The notes: generated by a model not told the origin, from the sequence alone. A stretch of DNA of 64,000 nt from Vibrio sp. UBA2441 (GCA_002342685.1 DDQN01000003.1:1-64000); one strand, 5' to 3'; positions 49,275 to 58,772 are shown, numbered from the stretch's first letter. Translations and numbers: made by a program.

Positions 49275-50120
49275 TTAACCTTTTTGTACCGCTGCTACTT
49301 CATCTGCAAAGCTCATTTCTGCAGCTTTCTCGATGCCTTCACCAACTTCTAAACGAACGAAGTTAGTTACTGTAGCGCCTCTCTCTTTAAGAACTGCACC
49401 AACAGTTTTCTTAGGTTCCATCACGAAAGCTTGACCAGTTAGAGAAATTTCGCCAGTGAATTTCTTCATACGGCCAATAACCATTTTCTCTGCGATCTCT
49501 TGAGGTTTACCTTCGTTCATTGCGATGTCAACTTGAACAGCTTTTTCTTTCGCAACTACGTCTGCTGGTACGTCTTCTGGGTTAAGGAATTCAGGACGTG
49601 AAGCAGCAACGTGCATAGCAACGTGCTTAAGTGTTTCAGCTTCGCCTTCACCAGCAACAACAACACCGATTTTCTCACCGTGACGGTAAGTAGCAAGTGC
49701 AGCACCTTCAACGTACTGTACGCGACGGATGTTGATGTTCTCACCGATCTTAGTGATAAGTGCAATACGAGTCTCTTCGAACTTAGCTTGAAGAGCTTCA
49801 ATGTCTAGTTTTTCAGCTAGAGCAGCAGTCGCTACTTCGTCAGCAAATGCTAGGAAACCTGCATCCTTAGCAACGAAGTCAGTTTGACAGTTTACTTCAA
49901 GAAGAACTGCAACGCCGTTTTCATCTTTAATGATGATTGCGCCTTCAGCGGCAACATTACCAGCTTTTTTAGCTGCTTTTGCTGCGCCACTTTTACGCAT
50001 ATTTTCAATCGCTAGCTCAATATCGCCATCAGCGGCAACAAGTGCTTTTTTACATTCCATCATGCCAGCGGCTGTGCGCTCGCGAAGTTCTTTTACTAGA
50101 GCAGCAGTAACAGTTGCCAT
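49275..50120 (-). CDS. tsf: Translation elongation factor Ts
   Basis: Nucleotide exchange factor for EF-Tu, 281 residues. The N-terminal UBA-like domain ([19 protein letters not shown]) and the signature [15 protein letters not shown] are intact. GAGGAA precedes the ATG. It follows rpsB after a 133-bp gap holding a strong hairpin, so the level of tsf may be set apart from rpsB. Confidence 0.97.
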   Translation of the reverse strand: MATVTAALVKELRERTAAGMMECKKALVAADGDIELAIENMRKSGAAKAAKKAGNVAAEGAIIIKDENGVAVLLEVNCQTDFVAKDAGFLAFADEVATAALAEKLDIEALQAKFEETRIALITKIGENINIRRVQYVEGAALATYRHGEKIGVVVAGEGEAETLKHVAMHVAASRPEFLNPEDVPADVVAKEKAVQVDIAMNEGKPQEIAEKMVIGRMKKFTGEISLTGQAFVMEPKKTVGAVLKERGATVTNFVRLEVGEGIEKAAEMSFADEVAAVQKG

Positions 50121-50149
50121 TCTCTATTCCTCAGTTAATTCCGGATAAG

Positions 50150-50184
50150 ATAAAAATCAGGGGCCCTTAATATTGGCCCCTGAT
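50150..50184 (-). terminator. Intercistronic hairpin between rpsB and tsf
   Basis: Ten-bp GC-rich stem ATCAGGGGCC/GGCCCCTGAT with a 9-nt loop, followed on the minus strand by TTTTATC. Likely a partial terminator or the 3' end of the rpsB mRNA. Confidence 0.75.
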
Positions 50185-50253
50185 GCTAACTATATCTTAG
50201 CTTGTATTAAGACAAGGTCTTTACCAAGCTAAGTATGACGTCAGAGTCCGCTA

Positions 50254-50991
50254 TTATTCAGCTTCTTCTACGAAACCGTCTTTTTCTTCAACAGCCGCAG
50301 TTACTACGTCTTGGTTACGACCTTCTTTAACAGCGTCAGCAGCAGCGTTCAAATAAAGTTGAACAGCGCGGATCGCATCGTCGTTACCAGGAATGATGAA
50401 GTCAATACCATCTGGGTTTGAGTTAGTATCAACCACAGCGTAAACTGGGATACCTAGGTTGTTAGCTTCTTTAACTGCAATGTGCTCGTGATCAGCATCA
50501 ATTACGAATAGTGCGTCAGGTAGACCGCCCATATCTTTGATACCACCAAGAGATTTCTCTAGCTTCTCCATTTCGCGAGTACGCATTAGAGCTTCTTTCT
50601 TGGTTAGTTTATCAAAAGTACCGTCTTGAGCTTGAGCTTCAAGTTCTTTTAGGCGTTTGATAGACTGACGAACAGTTTTGTAGTTTGTTAGCATGCCGCC
50701 TAACCAGCGGTTGTTAACATAGTACTGGTTGCTGTTGATAGCAGCTTCTTTAACAGCTTCAGATGCAGCGCGTTTAGTACCAACAAATAGAACTTTACCT
50801 TTTTTCTCGCCAACTTTAGCAATTTCAGCTAGAGCTTCGTTGAACATAGGTACAGTTTTTTCTAAGTTGATGATATGAACTTTGTTACGAGCACCAAAGA
50901 TGAATGGTTTCATTTTTGGGTTCCAGTAACGAGTCTGGTGACCGAAGTGAACACCAGCTTTAAGCATGTCGCGCATTGATACAGTTGCCAT
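50254..50991 (-). CDS. rpsB: 30S ribosomal protein S2
   Basis: Ribosomal protein of the 30S subunit, 245 residues. Conserved blocks [38 protein letters not shown] and [19 protein letters not shown] are intact. The start at 50991 follows AGAGGA; the ATG at 51045 would begin in the leader. It is divergent from map. In E. coli S2 represses its own operon through the leader, and a long leader is present here. Confidence 0.98.
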   Translation of the reverse strand: MATVSMRDMLKAGVHFGHQTRYWNPKMKPFIFGARNKVHIINLEKTVPMFNEALAEIAKVGEKKGKVLFVGTKRAASEAVKEAAINSNQYYVNNRWLGGMLTNYKTVRQSIKRLKELEAQAQDGTFDKLTKKEALMRTREMEKLEKSLGGIKDMGGLPDALFVIDADHEHIAVKEANNLGIPVYAVVDTNSNPDGIDFIIPGNDDAIRAVQLYLNAAADAVKEGRNQDVVTAAVEEKDGFVEEAE

Positions 50992-51178
50992 TTTAAAATC
51001 CTCTATGGGGTTAGGCCTCCACATACCCCATGTGTCCGACTTCACTCACTACTCTTTGAATAGTAATAAAGCACCCCGGAACATGTGTCGGTACGTGTGT
51101 GAGATTAAATTAAATTATATATAGAGCAAACCAGTGTCGCCGATGATTTCTCATCAAAGAAAACTGTTCTGAACTCCG
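50992..51178 (-). promoter_or_regulatory. Long 5' leader of rpsB-tsf, probable S2 autoregulatory element
   Basis: About 190 nt separate the inferred rpsB start of transcription from its ATG. Near the ribosome site ATGGGGT and ACCCCAT (about 51005-51027) can pair. S2 autoregulates its operon through a leader (t44) in E. coli; equivalence here is inferred from position and length only. Confidence 0.5.
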
Positions 51179-51184
51179 GCGCGC

Positions 51185-51214
51185 TTTATACCACAAAAAC
51201 AGGTGCCATTTCCA
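51185..51214 (-). promoter_or_regulatory. Promoter of rpsB-tsf with GC-rich discriminator
   Basis: An extended -10, TGGTATAAA (hexamer at 51185-51190), is followed by GCGCGCC. The -35 candidate TGGAAA (51209-51214) is at 18-bp spacing. A GC-rich discriminator is typical of stringently controlled ribosomal promoters. Confidence 0.6.
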
Positions 51215-51300
51215 GTAAAATTCTGTTCTTTAAACTGAGGAGGCTAGCAAATTAACCATAGATATAACCTCTATTCATGCCAAATGATAACGGAATTCAA

Positions 51301-51328
51301 TTGCACTTAGGCACCTCACTGGTAGAAT
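51301..51328 (+). promoter_or_regulatory. Sigma-70 promoter of map
   Basis: TTGCAC, a 16-bp spacer and TAGAAT, about 48 bp upstream of the map start codon. Confidence 0.6.
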
Positions 51329-51375
51329 GACTTTTATTCGCGTAGAAAAATGCGCAGTAGCGTCGAGATATTTAG

Positions 51376-52239
51376 ATGACAATTAAAATTAAAACAGAGC
51401 AAGAAATTAACAAGATGAGAATAGCGGGCAAGCTCGCAGCTGAAGTTCTTGAAATGATTGAACCTTTCGTAAAACCCGGCGTAACAACAGAAGAATTAGA
51501 TCAGATTTGTTACAAGTTCACCATTGATAACGGTGCCTATCCTGCTCCGTTAGATTACCATGGTTTCCCTAAATCCATCTGTACATCAATTAACCACATT
51601 GTATGCCATGGCATTCCTGCTACCGAAGATGCAACAGGAACAACTGGAAAATCAAAACCTGCCGTATTAAAAGATGGCGATATCGTTAATGTTGATGTAA
51701 CTGTCATTATTCCAGATGATAAAAATGCATCACTGGAAACTCGTCCTGCGGGTTATCATGGCGATACATCGAAAATGTTTTATGTCGGCGATGTATCACC
51801 AGCGGACAAACGCCTTTGTATCGTTGCACAAGAGTCACTTTACACCGCAATGCGTAAAGTCAAACCTGGAATTACCGTTGGCGACATTGGCACCACGATT
51901 CAAAAATACATTAAAGGCATTACTCCACGCTTTTCGATCGTTAAAGATTTCTGCGGACACGGTATTGGTTATGAGTTTCACGAAGAACCGCAGGTCGTTC
52001 ACTACAAAAACAATGATAAGCGCCAGCTACAACCAGGCATGATATTTACTATCGAACCAATGATTAATTCCGGTAAATTTGGCTGTAGTGTTGATGCCGA
52101 AGATGACTGGACTGTATATACTGGTGACGGTAAAAACTCAGCTCAATGGGAACATACAATCTTAGTCACTGAAAATGGCTGTGAAGTGCTCACACTACGC
52201 AAGGAAGAAACCATTCCTCGTATCATGGTTAATAAGTAG
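51376..52239 (+). CDS. map: Type I methionine aminopeptidase
   Basis: Removes the initiator Met from nascent proteins. Ligand motifs NVDVTVII, GYHGDTSKMF, CGHGIGYEFHEEPQVVHY, TIEPMI and QWEHTILV are present. The protein has 287 residues against about 264 in E. coli. The excess is two insertions: one after NHIVCHGIP (ATEDATGTTGKSKPAV) and one after VTVIIP (DDKNASLETRPAG), both near the active-site mouth. Such longer forms occur in vibrios. It is divergent from rpsB, and glnD follows after 254 bp. Confidence 0.95.
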   Translation: MTIKIKTEQEINKMRIAGKLAAEVLEMIEPFVKPGVTTEELDQICYKFTIDNGAYPAPLDYHGFPKSICTSINHIVCHGIPATEDATGTTGKSKPAVLKDGDIVNVDVTVIIPDDKNASLETRPAGYHGDTSKMFYVGDVSPADKRLCIVAQESLYTAMRKVKPGITVGDIGTTIQKYIKGITPRFSIVKDFCGHGIGYEFHEEPQVVHYKNNDKRQLQPGMIFTIEPMINSGKFGCSVDAEDDWTVYTGDGKNSAQWEHTILVTENGCEVLTLRKEETIPRIMVNK

Positions 52240-52493
52240 TTAAGTAATCGTCACTTATCTTAAAGTGCTCCTTATTTGTTGAAATACGAATATTAAGGGG
52301 CACTTCATTCTTGCTTCGCACTCCATTGAACTAATTAAATTTTCATTTTAAATGAACCATTATTTTTTCCCGAAAAGTAATAACTTCCCTATTTAAGGCT
52401 TCTTTTTTCCTGTTATTTTGTTTAAGCGATTTTATTTCAACAATGCTACTGGTACATTGTGAGGAGTATTAGGAAATTGCATGGATGCGTTAA

Positions 52494-55118
52494 ATGCCCT
52501 ACTTATCACCTCTCAAGTTCGAAGACTCTACAATCAATCCAACATACATAAAGCAGCAACTGGATAAAGTTACCGATTCACAAAAAGAGGCTTTTTTAAA
52601 TCGCCACTCTGTCACTGACCTCGTTTTTGAACGGTCAAATTATATGGATCAATTGCTGCAGCGTTTATGGCGTTATTATCAATTTTCTTCCATTCCAAGC
52701 TTAAGTTTAATAGCCGTTGGTGGTTATGGCCGAGGCGAACTACATCCACTTTCTGATATCGATATCCTCGTCTTAACACGACAAGAACTCAGTGATGAAA
52801 CAGGTGCAAAAATCAGTGAATTTATCACTCTACTATGGGACTTAAGATTAGAGGTTGGCCATGCCGTTAGAACCCTAAATGAGTGTGCCGATGTTGGTAG
52901 AGAAGATTTAACCGTCGCTACTAACCTGCAAGAAGCACGTTACCTATGCGGCAGTGAAGAGACATTCCACCAATTGAAGATGCTGGTACATTCCGAGTCT
53001 TTCTGGCCCAGTGAGCGTTTCTATCAGGCAAAAATCGAAGAGCAAAAAAAACGACATGCCCGCTATCATGATACTACCTATAACTTAGAGCCCGACATTA
53101 AATCCAGCCCGGGAGGTTTACGGGACATTCATACTCTTGGTTGGATAGCGAGACGACATTTTGGTGCGACATCTTTATTTGAAATGAGTAAACACGGTTT
53201 TCTAACCGATGGTGAATACCGAGAGTTGCAAGAATGTCAGGATTTTTTATGGAGAGTACGTTTCGCTCTTCATATTGAGCTCAAAAGATATGATAACCGT
53301 CTAACCTTTGCACATCAGGCACAAGTTGCCGAACACCTTGGATTTACCGGTGCGAACAATATACCGGTAGAAATGATGATGAAAGAGTTCTATCGGACAC
53401 TGCGTCGGGTAGCCGAGCTAAATAAAATGCTGGTTAAGCTTTTTAATCAAGCCATACTCGACGAAGGTGAAACGGTAGAAGCCGAAATATTGGATGATGA
53501 TTTTCAGCGCCGTGGCGCTTTAATTGAGGCGAGAAAGCCCGCGCTATTTCAAGCTAGGCCTGAAACCATATTAGATATGTTTATTCATATTGCCAATGAT
53601 TCCAGCATTGATAGCGTCGCCCCAGCAACGCTTCGTCAACTAAGAACAGCCAGACGACGTCTAAACAAATTCTTACACACTATCCCAGAGGCTCGTGAAA
53701 AGTTTCTTACACTCTGTAGGCACCCTAACGCGCTGAACCGAGCATTTACTCTGATGCATAAGCTAGGTGTACTCTCCGCTTATATTCCTCAATGGAGTCA
53801 AATAGTCGGTCAAATGCAATTTGACCTTTTCCATGTTTATACCGTGGATGAACATAGCATGCGGTTGCTTAAGGGATTGCACTCATTTAGCCATGTAGAA
53901 AACCACCCTAAACACCCGATTTGTTGTGAACTTTATCCTCGAATCCTAAAAAAAGAGCTATTAATTATTGCTGGCATATTCCACGATATCGGTAAGGGAA
54001 AAGGGGGAGACCACTCAGTTATAGGCGCCGTCGAGGCATATAATTTTTGTATGGAACATGGCCTGTCTAAACCGGAAGCTAAACTAGTCTCTTGGCTAGT
54101 TCGCAATCACCTGCTCATGTCAGTCACGGCACAGCGACGTGACATATACGATCCAGACGTCATTGCAGAATTTGCAAAACAAGTCCGTGATGAGGAGTAC
54201 CTTGATCATCTTGTTTGTCTAACCGTTGCCGATATCTGCGCCACCAACCCTGAACTGTGGAACAGCTGGAAACGAACGCTGCTTGCAGAACTTTATCACT
54301 CAACTCAAAGAGCGTTAAGACGTGGGTTAGAGAACCCTGTCGATGTCAGGGATAGAATACGCCATAATCAACAACTGGCATCAGCGTTATTACGTAAAGA
54401 AGGTTTTTCTGCACGGGATATCGAGCTACTATGGCAACGATTTAAAGCGGATTATTTCTTAAGACATACTCACAAGCAAATCGCCTGGCACGGCACTCAT
54501 ATATTGCGTCATGATGATGAAATTCAAACCCTTATCCTAATAAGTCGTAAAGCCACCCGTGGTGGTTCAGAAATATTCATTTATGCAAAAGACCAACCCG
54601 CATTATTTGCCACCGCAGTGGCGGAGCTAGACAGGCGAAACTTAAACGTGCATGACGCACAAATTATGATCAGTAAAGACGGGTATGTGCTGGATACATT
54701 TATGGTACTTGATCAAAACGGTGATCCTATTGAAGAAGAGCATCACCCAGTATTAATCGATAGCTTGCAAAAAGTACTTAAAGACACGAGCAAGAGAAAG
54801 ATGCGTTTGCGTAGAACACCACGTAACCTAATGCATTTTAATGTAAAAACCAGAGTTGATTTTATTCCAACAAAAACAAAAAAACGAACCCTGATGGAGT
54901 TTGTTGCATTGGATACTCCAGGTCTATTAGCGACCGTCGGAGAAACGTTTTCTGAGTTAGACATACACTTACATGGAGCAAAGATAACTACCATGGGCGA
55001 ACGAGCAGAAGATTTATTTATTTTAACTTCTTCTGACGGCGGAAGGCTTACCGAAGATGAACAGCAAGCACTAAGGGATACTTTAGTCAAAAATGTTTCA
55101 GAACTAGCCCCTCAATAG
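52494..55118 (+). CDS. glnD: Bifunctional uridylyltransferase/uridylyl-removing enzyme
   Basis: Senses glutamine and uridylylates or de-uridylylates P-II (glnB at 29.3 kb). The 874 residues comprise a nucleotidyltransferase domain (VGGYGRGELHPLSDIDILVL near 77-96), an HD hydrolase domain (HDIGKGKGGDHS near 500) and two C-terminal ACT domains (about 690-760 and 800-870). The start MPYLSP fits Vibrio relatives. The codon just before it is an in-frame TAA, and the best ribosome site points to an ATG 13 bp upstream in another frame (see findings). It is downstream of map. Confidence 0.96.
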   Translation: MPYLSPLKFEDSTINPTYIKQQLDKVTDSQKEAFLNRHSVTDLVFERSNYMDQLLQRLWRYYQFSSIPSLSLIAVGGYGRGELHPLSDIDILVLTRQELSDETGAKISEFITLLWDLRLEVGHAVRTLNECADVGREDLTVATNLQEARYLCGSEETFHQLKMLVHSESFWPSERFYQAKIEEQKKRHARYHDTTYNLEPDIKSSPGGLRDIHTLGWIARRHFGATSLFEMSKHGFLTDGEYRELQECQDFLWRVRFALHIELKRYDNRLTFAHQAQVAEHLGFTGANNIPVEMMMKEFYRTLRRVAELNKMLVKLFNQAILDEGETVEAEILDDDFQRRGALIEARKPALFQARPETILDMFIHIANDSSIDSVAPATLRQLRTARRRLNKFLHTIPEAREKFLTLCRHPNALNRAFTLMHKLGVLSAYIPQWSQIVGQMQFDLFHVYTVDEHSMRLLKGLHSFSHVENHPKHPICCELYPRILKKELLIIAGIFHDIGKGKGGDHSVIGAVEAYNFCMEHGLSKPEAKLVSWLVRNHLLMSVTAQRRDIYDPDVIAEFAKQVRDEEYLDHLVCLTVADICATNPELWNSWKRTLLAELYHSTQRALRRGLENPVDVRDRIRHNQQLASALLRKEGFSARDIELLWQRFKADYFLRHTHKQIAWHGTHILRHDDEIQTLILISRKATRGGSEIFIYAKDQPALFATAVAELDRRNLNVHDAQIMISKDGYVLDTFMVLDQNGDPIEEEHHPVLIDSLQKVLKDTSKRKMRLRRTPRNLMHFNVKTRVDFIPTKTKKRTLMEFVALDTPGLLATVGETFSELDIHLHGAKITTMGERAEDLFILTSSDGGRLTEDEQQALRDTLVKNVSELAPQ

Positions 55119-55290
55119 CACATTCAACTATAGCGAGATCGCAAAAAACGATCTCGTTCACAACTCTACTTTTTGGATGAATTATCAACTATCTACCACG
55201 CAATTTGACTGCTACAGTTAAATTCAGTTAATTCCTGAAATTAACCTACACTTATTCAAACCATTAACACGATTGTTTATGAGGTAACCT

Positions 55291-55674
55291 ATGTATCCAA
55301 ACCTAACTGGTCTGGGAATTCATGATCCTAAACAAATAGAGCGTTACTCACTACGCCAAGAAGCTCACAAGGACGTGTTAAAGATTTACTTTCACAAACA
55401 GAAAGGAGAACTGTTTGCGAAAAGTGTTAAGTTCAAATATCCAAGACAAATCAAAAAAGTTTTGGTGGATAGCGGTACACATCAGTATAAAGAAGTCACT
55501 GAAATAAACCGGAATTTAACCCTCATCATCGATGAATTAAATAGCATTACACGGCCAGAAATGCTGCAAGAGAAAGATCTCAAACAGAAAATTCTTTCTG
55601 ACCTGCGCCATTTGGAAAAAGTCGTTTCAAGTAAGATCCATGAGATTGAATCGGATCTAGAAAAATTGAAGTAA
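55291..55674 (+). CDS. yaeH: YaeH/UPF0325 (DUF3461) family protein
   Basis: A 127-residue protein nearly collinear with E. coli Yae[35 protein letters not shown] and the coiled-coil ending [20 protein letters not shown]. No enzymatic motif is visible and the role is unknown. E. coli yaeH also lies in the map-glnD-dapD neighbourhood. GAGGTAACCT precedes the ATG. A terminator follows at 55714-55742. Confidence 0.88.
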   Translation: MYPNLTGLGIHDPKQIERYSLRQEAHKDVLKIYFHKQKGELFAKSVKFKYPRQIKKVLVDSGTHQYKEVTEINRNLTLIIDELNSITRPEMLQEKDLKQKILSDLRHLEKVVSSKIHEIESDLEKLK

Positions 55675-55713
55675 TTATCAAATAGCACTCCAATTGCCCC
55701 TGTTTTTTGTCCT

Positions 55714-55742
55714 AGCCACCAGTTTAACCGGTGGCTTTTTAA
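55714..55742 (+). terminator. Terminator of the yaeH homologue
   Basis: Stem AGCCACC/GGTGGCT with a 9-nt loop and TTTTTAAT on the plus strand. Confidence 0.8.
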
Positions 55743-55755
55743 TCCTCGCCTAGGT

Positions 55756-56472
55756 TTATATTACCCAGCTAAACTCAGCCATCAAATTACGCCAAACCTC
55801 ATCAAATTCAGCTTTTAAACAAACCTCTTTGTCCGTAAACGGATGGATAAATCTCAGCTCAGAGGCGTGTAATAATAAACGGTGAGCTTGATAGTTTTCG
55901 CGGAATAATCGGTTATGTTTTCCATCACCATGTGACGTATCACCAACGATAGGATGCCTTAAATGGGCCATATGACGACGCAACTGATGTTTTCGTCCTG
56001 TTTTCGGTTTCATCTCCACTAAACAATATCGGCTGGTCGGAAATAGGCCTGTAGAATAAGGGACTTCTACTTTATCCAAGGGTAAGTATTCAGTAATGGC
56101 TTCTTTTGCTTCTACTTCTTTGCTGGCAAATTTATCCGCAATTTTATCCAGCTCTTCTTTAAGCGGATAATCGAGTACGGCCCCCTCTTCAATCCACCCC
56201 CGAACGATTGCATGATAGGTTTTTTGCATTTCATGATTAGCGAACATCGGCATGACTTTAGAAGCAATTTCACTAGAGAGCGCAAATACCAACACGCCAG
56301 ATGTAGGTCTGTCGAGCCTATGCAGAGGAAAAACATGCTGGCCTATTTGATCTCGCAGCGTTTGCATGACAAATTGAGTTTCGTGCTTATCCAGCCAAGA
56401 GCGGTGTACCAACATTCCAGCGGGCTTATTAACGGCGACTAAATAATCGTCTTGATAGATAATTTCAAGCAT
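55756..56472 (-). CDS. truC: tRNA pseudouridine(65) synthase
   Basis: RluA-family synthase that modifies U65 of some tRNAs. With the start at 56472 it has 238 residues. The catalytic Asp54 lies in PLHRLDRPTSGVLVFAL, and the KTGRKHQLRRHMAHLRHPIVGD block is intact. Its ATG shares one base with the yqcC stop codon, so they are coupled. E. coli has the same yqcC-truC pair next to csrB. Confidence 0.94.
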   Translation of the reverse strand: MLEIIYQDDYLVAVNKPAGMLVHRSWLDKHETQFVMQTLRDQIGQHVFPLHRLDRPTSGVLVFALSSEIASKVMPMFANHEMQKTYHAIVRGWIEEGAVLDYPLKEELDKIADKFASKEVEAKEAITEYLPLDKVEVPYSTGLFPTSRYCLVEMKPKTGRKHQLRRHMAHLRHPIVGDTSHGDGKHNRLFRENYQAHRLLLHASELRFIHPFTDKEVCLKAEFDEVWRNLMAEFSWVI

Positions 56473-56783
56473 TAGCGACACTCCCAGTCTATGGCATGCA
56501 ATAGTTCTATCAGTTCTGCCTTATCGCTCTCGGATTTCCAGACCTCTTCAAAATAAGGGGAAATGCAAAATCCTTGTACAACACTCTCTTTCTCTATCAT
56601 CTCTCTCATTTTCGGTATGAATATCCACTGAAGCCACTGTTGTGGCAATAAGGTATCCAGCGCAAAAGGTTGTTTGCTTTGCAAAACCGCTTCATCCGGT
56701 TGCTCTGTCTCCCATAAACCTGATTTTCGTAAACACTCTTCTGCCTGAATCAGTAACTTCAGGACTGGAATTGTCTCTGCCAT
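56472..56783 (-). CDS. yqcC: YqcC family protein
   Basis: A 103-residue all-helical small protein with the typical segments LLIQAEECLRKSGLWE, PFALDTLLPQQWLQWIFIPK and FCISPYFEEVWK. Function unknown. Its stop codon overlaps the truC start by one base. E. coli yqcC adjoins csrB and syd; here csrB and syd are 1.5 and 4 kb away, so the neighbourhood is preserved with insertions. Confidence 0.9.
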   Translation of the reverse strand: MAETIPVLKLLIQAEECLRKSGLWETEQPDEAVLQSKQPFALDTLLPQQWLQWIFIPKMREMIEKESVVQGFCISPYFEEVWKSESDKAELIELLHAIDWECR

Positions 56784-56869
56784 TGCCTAAATCTGCTTAA
56801 CCACCTTGAAATTTGCGCTAAGAGTACCATTTATTAACCAAAGACCAATAGAGTAAATGAGCTGAGCAA

Positions 56870-57922
56870 ATGGAAAACATTCATACCTTAACTGAGTTGC
56901 TGGAAAACAGCGGCTGTGAATATAAAATTTTTGATTTAGGGCGGCGAATTCTCACCATTCCTAATACGGTATTTGCTAAGGTGGAACAAGGACAAAAGCC
57001 CTACCCTTACCCCCTACAAAGACATGCTCATATTGCTATTGCTTACTGGAATGAAAAAAAGCAACCTTGGATCTGGTTCTTAAAGTTTTCTTTAGATGAA
57101 AGAGGGCTTCTTAAACAAGCCGACATTGGTAATTTCATCAAATACGTTGTTGAGGCTATGGGAACCCGTTTAAACAGCGACTTAGACGAAAATCAACAAC
57201 AAAAACTTGCCAATAATCCATACACGTTCAAACCATCTGAAGATAAAATGGCGGTATTTCATAGTCAAATCAGAGCTAGCTTAGATATGCCCACCAGCCA
57301 GTATTATGAACATGCCCAACATTACTTTTCTGGTGGACTAGGGTGGGAAAAGTGGCAAACAGTTGGTTTGCAGGGTATTACTGATATCTGTGCTCGTCTA
57401 AAACATGAACAGAATAGCGTACTTATTCGAAAAGCACTGGCTCACCTTCCAAACGAGCCTAAGTATGCTTTACTTGGTGTTTTAGAACATATCGATATAC
57501 CACAAAAACTAGCCAACCGAATTTTAGAGTTGGCATATAAACAAATTCAAAGTTCTGAACCCGATCTATTTTTGCTTTCAGCTTATATTCGTTCGCTTGC
57601 TGGCTCAGACAAAAACAGCTTACAAGCAATCATAGAAAAAGTTCTTAAAAGCCCTAGGTTAAGCCATCAGGAAGTACTCATTGCCATCGCGGGACGTGTC
57701 TGGCACGCGCTAGAAGATGACCACCTTGCTCAGCAGTTTTTATTACGCCTTGCTCAAACAGGTAATCAGACACTCTTTAATCAGATTTTTGCCGATCTGG
57801 TTATGCAACCTTCATTGCGTATGGTTATTTTACCATTGCTTCACAGTACCCCTTCTGAAGAACTGACTAATGCACTAGTTAACCTTCAACAAAGTACAAA
57901 ATCAGGAAACCCAAATTCATGA
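56870..57922 (+). CDS. DUF3549 family protein
   Basis: A 350-residue soluble protein without signal peptide or membrane segment. The N-terminus (YKIFDLGRRILTIPNTVFAK, WNEKKQPWIWFLKFSLDE) matches DUF3549, a Vibrionaceae/Shewanella family. The C-terminal half is helical and HEAT-like in pattern. Function unknown. The next gene overlaps by 4 bp, and both are divergent from yqcC. Confidence 0.78.
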   Translation: MENIHTLTELLENSGCEYKIFDLGRRILTIPNTVFAKVEQGQKPYPYPLQRHAHIAIAYWNEKKQPWIWFLKFSLDERGLLKQADIGNFIKYVVEAMGTRLNSDLDENQQQKLANNPYTFKPSEDKMAVFHSQIRASLDMPTSQYYEHAQHYFSGGLGWEKWQTVGLQGITDICARLKHEQNSVLIRKALAHLPNEPKYALLGVLEHIDIPQKLANRILELAYKQIQSSEPDLFLLSAYIRSLAGSDKNSLQAIIEKVLKSPRLSHQEVLIAIAGRVWHALEDDHLAQQFLLRLAQTGNQTLFNQIFADLVMQPSLRMVILPLLHSTPSEELTNALVNLQQSTKSGNPNS

Positions 57923-58221
57923 TAAGCAATTTGTTCGCCATACTAGGGCTATGCTTTCTTTGTTTTCTTTTTTGGCAGCAAAGACGACAATCTGAGCTAG
58001 CAAAAAATGCCATTGCAAAGCGATGTCAAAAACTGGATCTGCAATTACTTAGTGTCGCATTAAAAGGGCATAAAGTTAGAACCGCAGAGGGAAACTGGAT
58101 ATGGCATACTGTCTACCATTTTGAATTTTCAGCGCTCGGTGATGACGCCTATCAAGGACGACTTGTTATGCAAGGTTTCCGACCTATGCATTTCAATATC
58201 CCCCCATATAGAATGCCATAA
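57919..58221 (+). CDS. DUF3301 family protein, N-terminal membrane anchor
   Basis: A 100-residue protein with one N-terminal membrane helix (LFAILGLCFLCFLFWQ) followed by a positively charged segment and a small domain (AKRCQKLDLQLLSVALKGHK, VYHFEFSALGDDAYQG). It matches DUF3301 as I recall it. The start overlaps the upstream stop codon (ATGA). Its 3' end reaches the terminator of the convergent csrB RNA. Function unknown. Confidence 0.78.
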   Translation: MISNLFAILGLCFLCFLFWQQRRQSELAKNAIAKRCQKLDLQLLSVALKGHKVRTAEGNWIWHTVYHFEFSALGDDAYQGRLVMQGFRPMHFNIPPYRMP

Positions 58222-58253
58222 AAGAAAAACCCCAATGTTTTCACATCGGGGTT
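58221..58253 (-). terminator. Terminator of the CsrB RNA
   Basis: On the minus strand AACCCCGATGT, loop GAAA, ACATTGGGGTT, then TTTCTTTT. The stem is 11 bp with one G-U pair and a GNRA loop. Confidence 0.92.
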
Positions 58254-58613
58254 ATAGTCTTACTTGCAGCAATCCAGCTACTAATTAATGCTCCATGCAT
58301 CATCCGTAATAGTACTGATTCCTTCAGTATATCCTGCATCGCCTTCCTAGCGGTGTCCTGATAATCCTTATCACTAACATCCTAGTTAGTTCACTTCACT
58401 TGTTCCGTGAGCGGTGTCCTTTACATCATCCTGATGTTGTCCCAGCCTAATCCTTTTAGGTGTTCCTAGCTTTCCTTGCCGTTAGTATCCTACTAACGAT
58501 AGCTTCCCGCTATGTCCTGACTCCATGTAGATTACACTCCCGGTAACCTGCCTTCATCCTGAAGATAACCTGTTCCGTGGTTATTCTTAAATCCGTGTCG
58601 GCTTCCTGTCGAC
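58221..58613 (-). ncRNA. csrB: CsrB-family regulatory RNA
   Basis: Roughly 393 nt. It binds and sequesters many copies of CsrA. The minus strand contains about 25 GGA trinucleotides, many within AGGA, AGGAT or GGGA loop-type contexts. The 5' end GTCGACAGGAAGCCGACAC can fold as a first hairpin with AGGA in the loop and is almost the same as the E. coli CsrB 5' end as I recall it. A strong terminator ends it. The stretch has no long ORF and lies between yqcC and syd, as csrB does in E. coli. Exact ends are inferred. Confidence 0.9.
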
Positions 58614-58620
58614 AAGGTTA

Positions 58621-58648
58621 AGATTACGTTGATTAGGATTTTGAACAA
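58621..58648 (-). promoter_or_regulatory. Sigma-70 promoter of csrB
   Basis: TTGTTC (58648-58643), a 16-bp spacer and TAATCT (58626-58621) on the minus strand, 7 bp before the inferred first nucleotide at 58613. Confidence 0.7.
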
Positions 58649-58772
58649 CCCCATTTTTAATCTAATTTTTTAGTAACAAATAACTCAAAGATAAAATGTA
58701 ATTAAAAAACATTAAGTTAACGAAGTTCACCACTTAAATAGGATAGATTTTATCGATTTCTCTCACAGGCAA

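Larger units (their letters stand above)
50992..51375. other. rpsB-map divergent intergenic region
   Basis: A 384-bp gap with no supported gene. It holds the rpsB leader, the rpsB promoter near 51185-51214 and the map promoter at 51301-51328. Between about 51215 and 51300 I see nothing distinctive. Confidence 0.6.

Noticed and set aside
58254..58613. Recurring TCCTG/TCCTA words that at first look like a CRISPR or tandem array
   Set aside because: There is no constant repeat or spacer length. On the minus strand the words are GGA motifs of a CsrB-type RNA, and a terminator and promoter fit.
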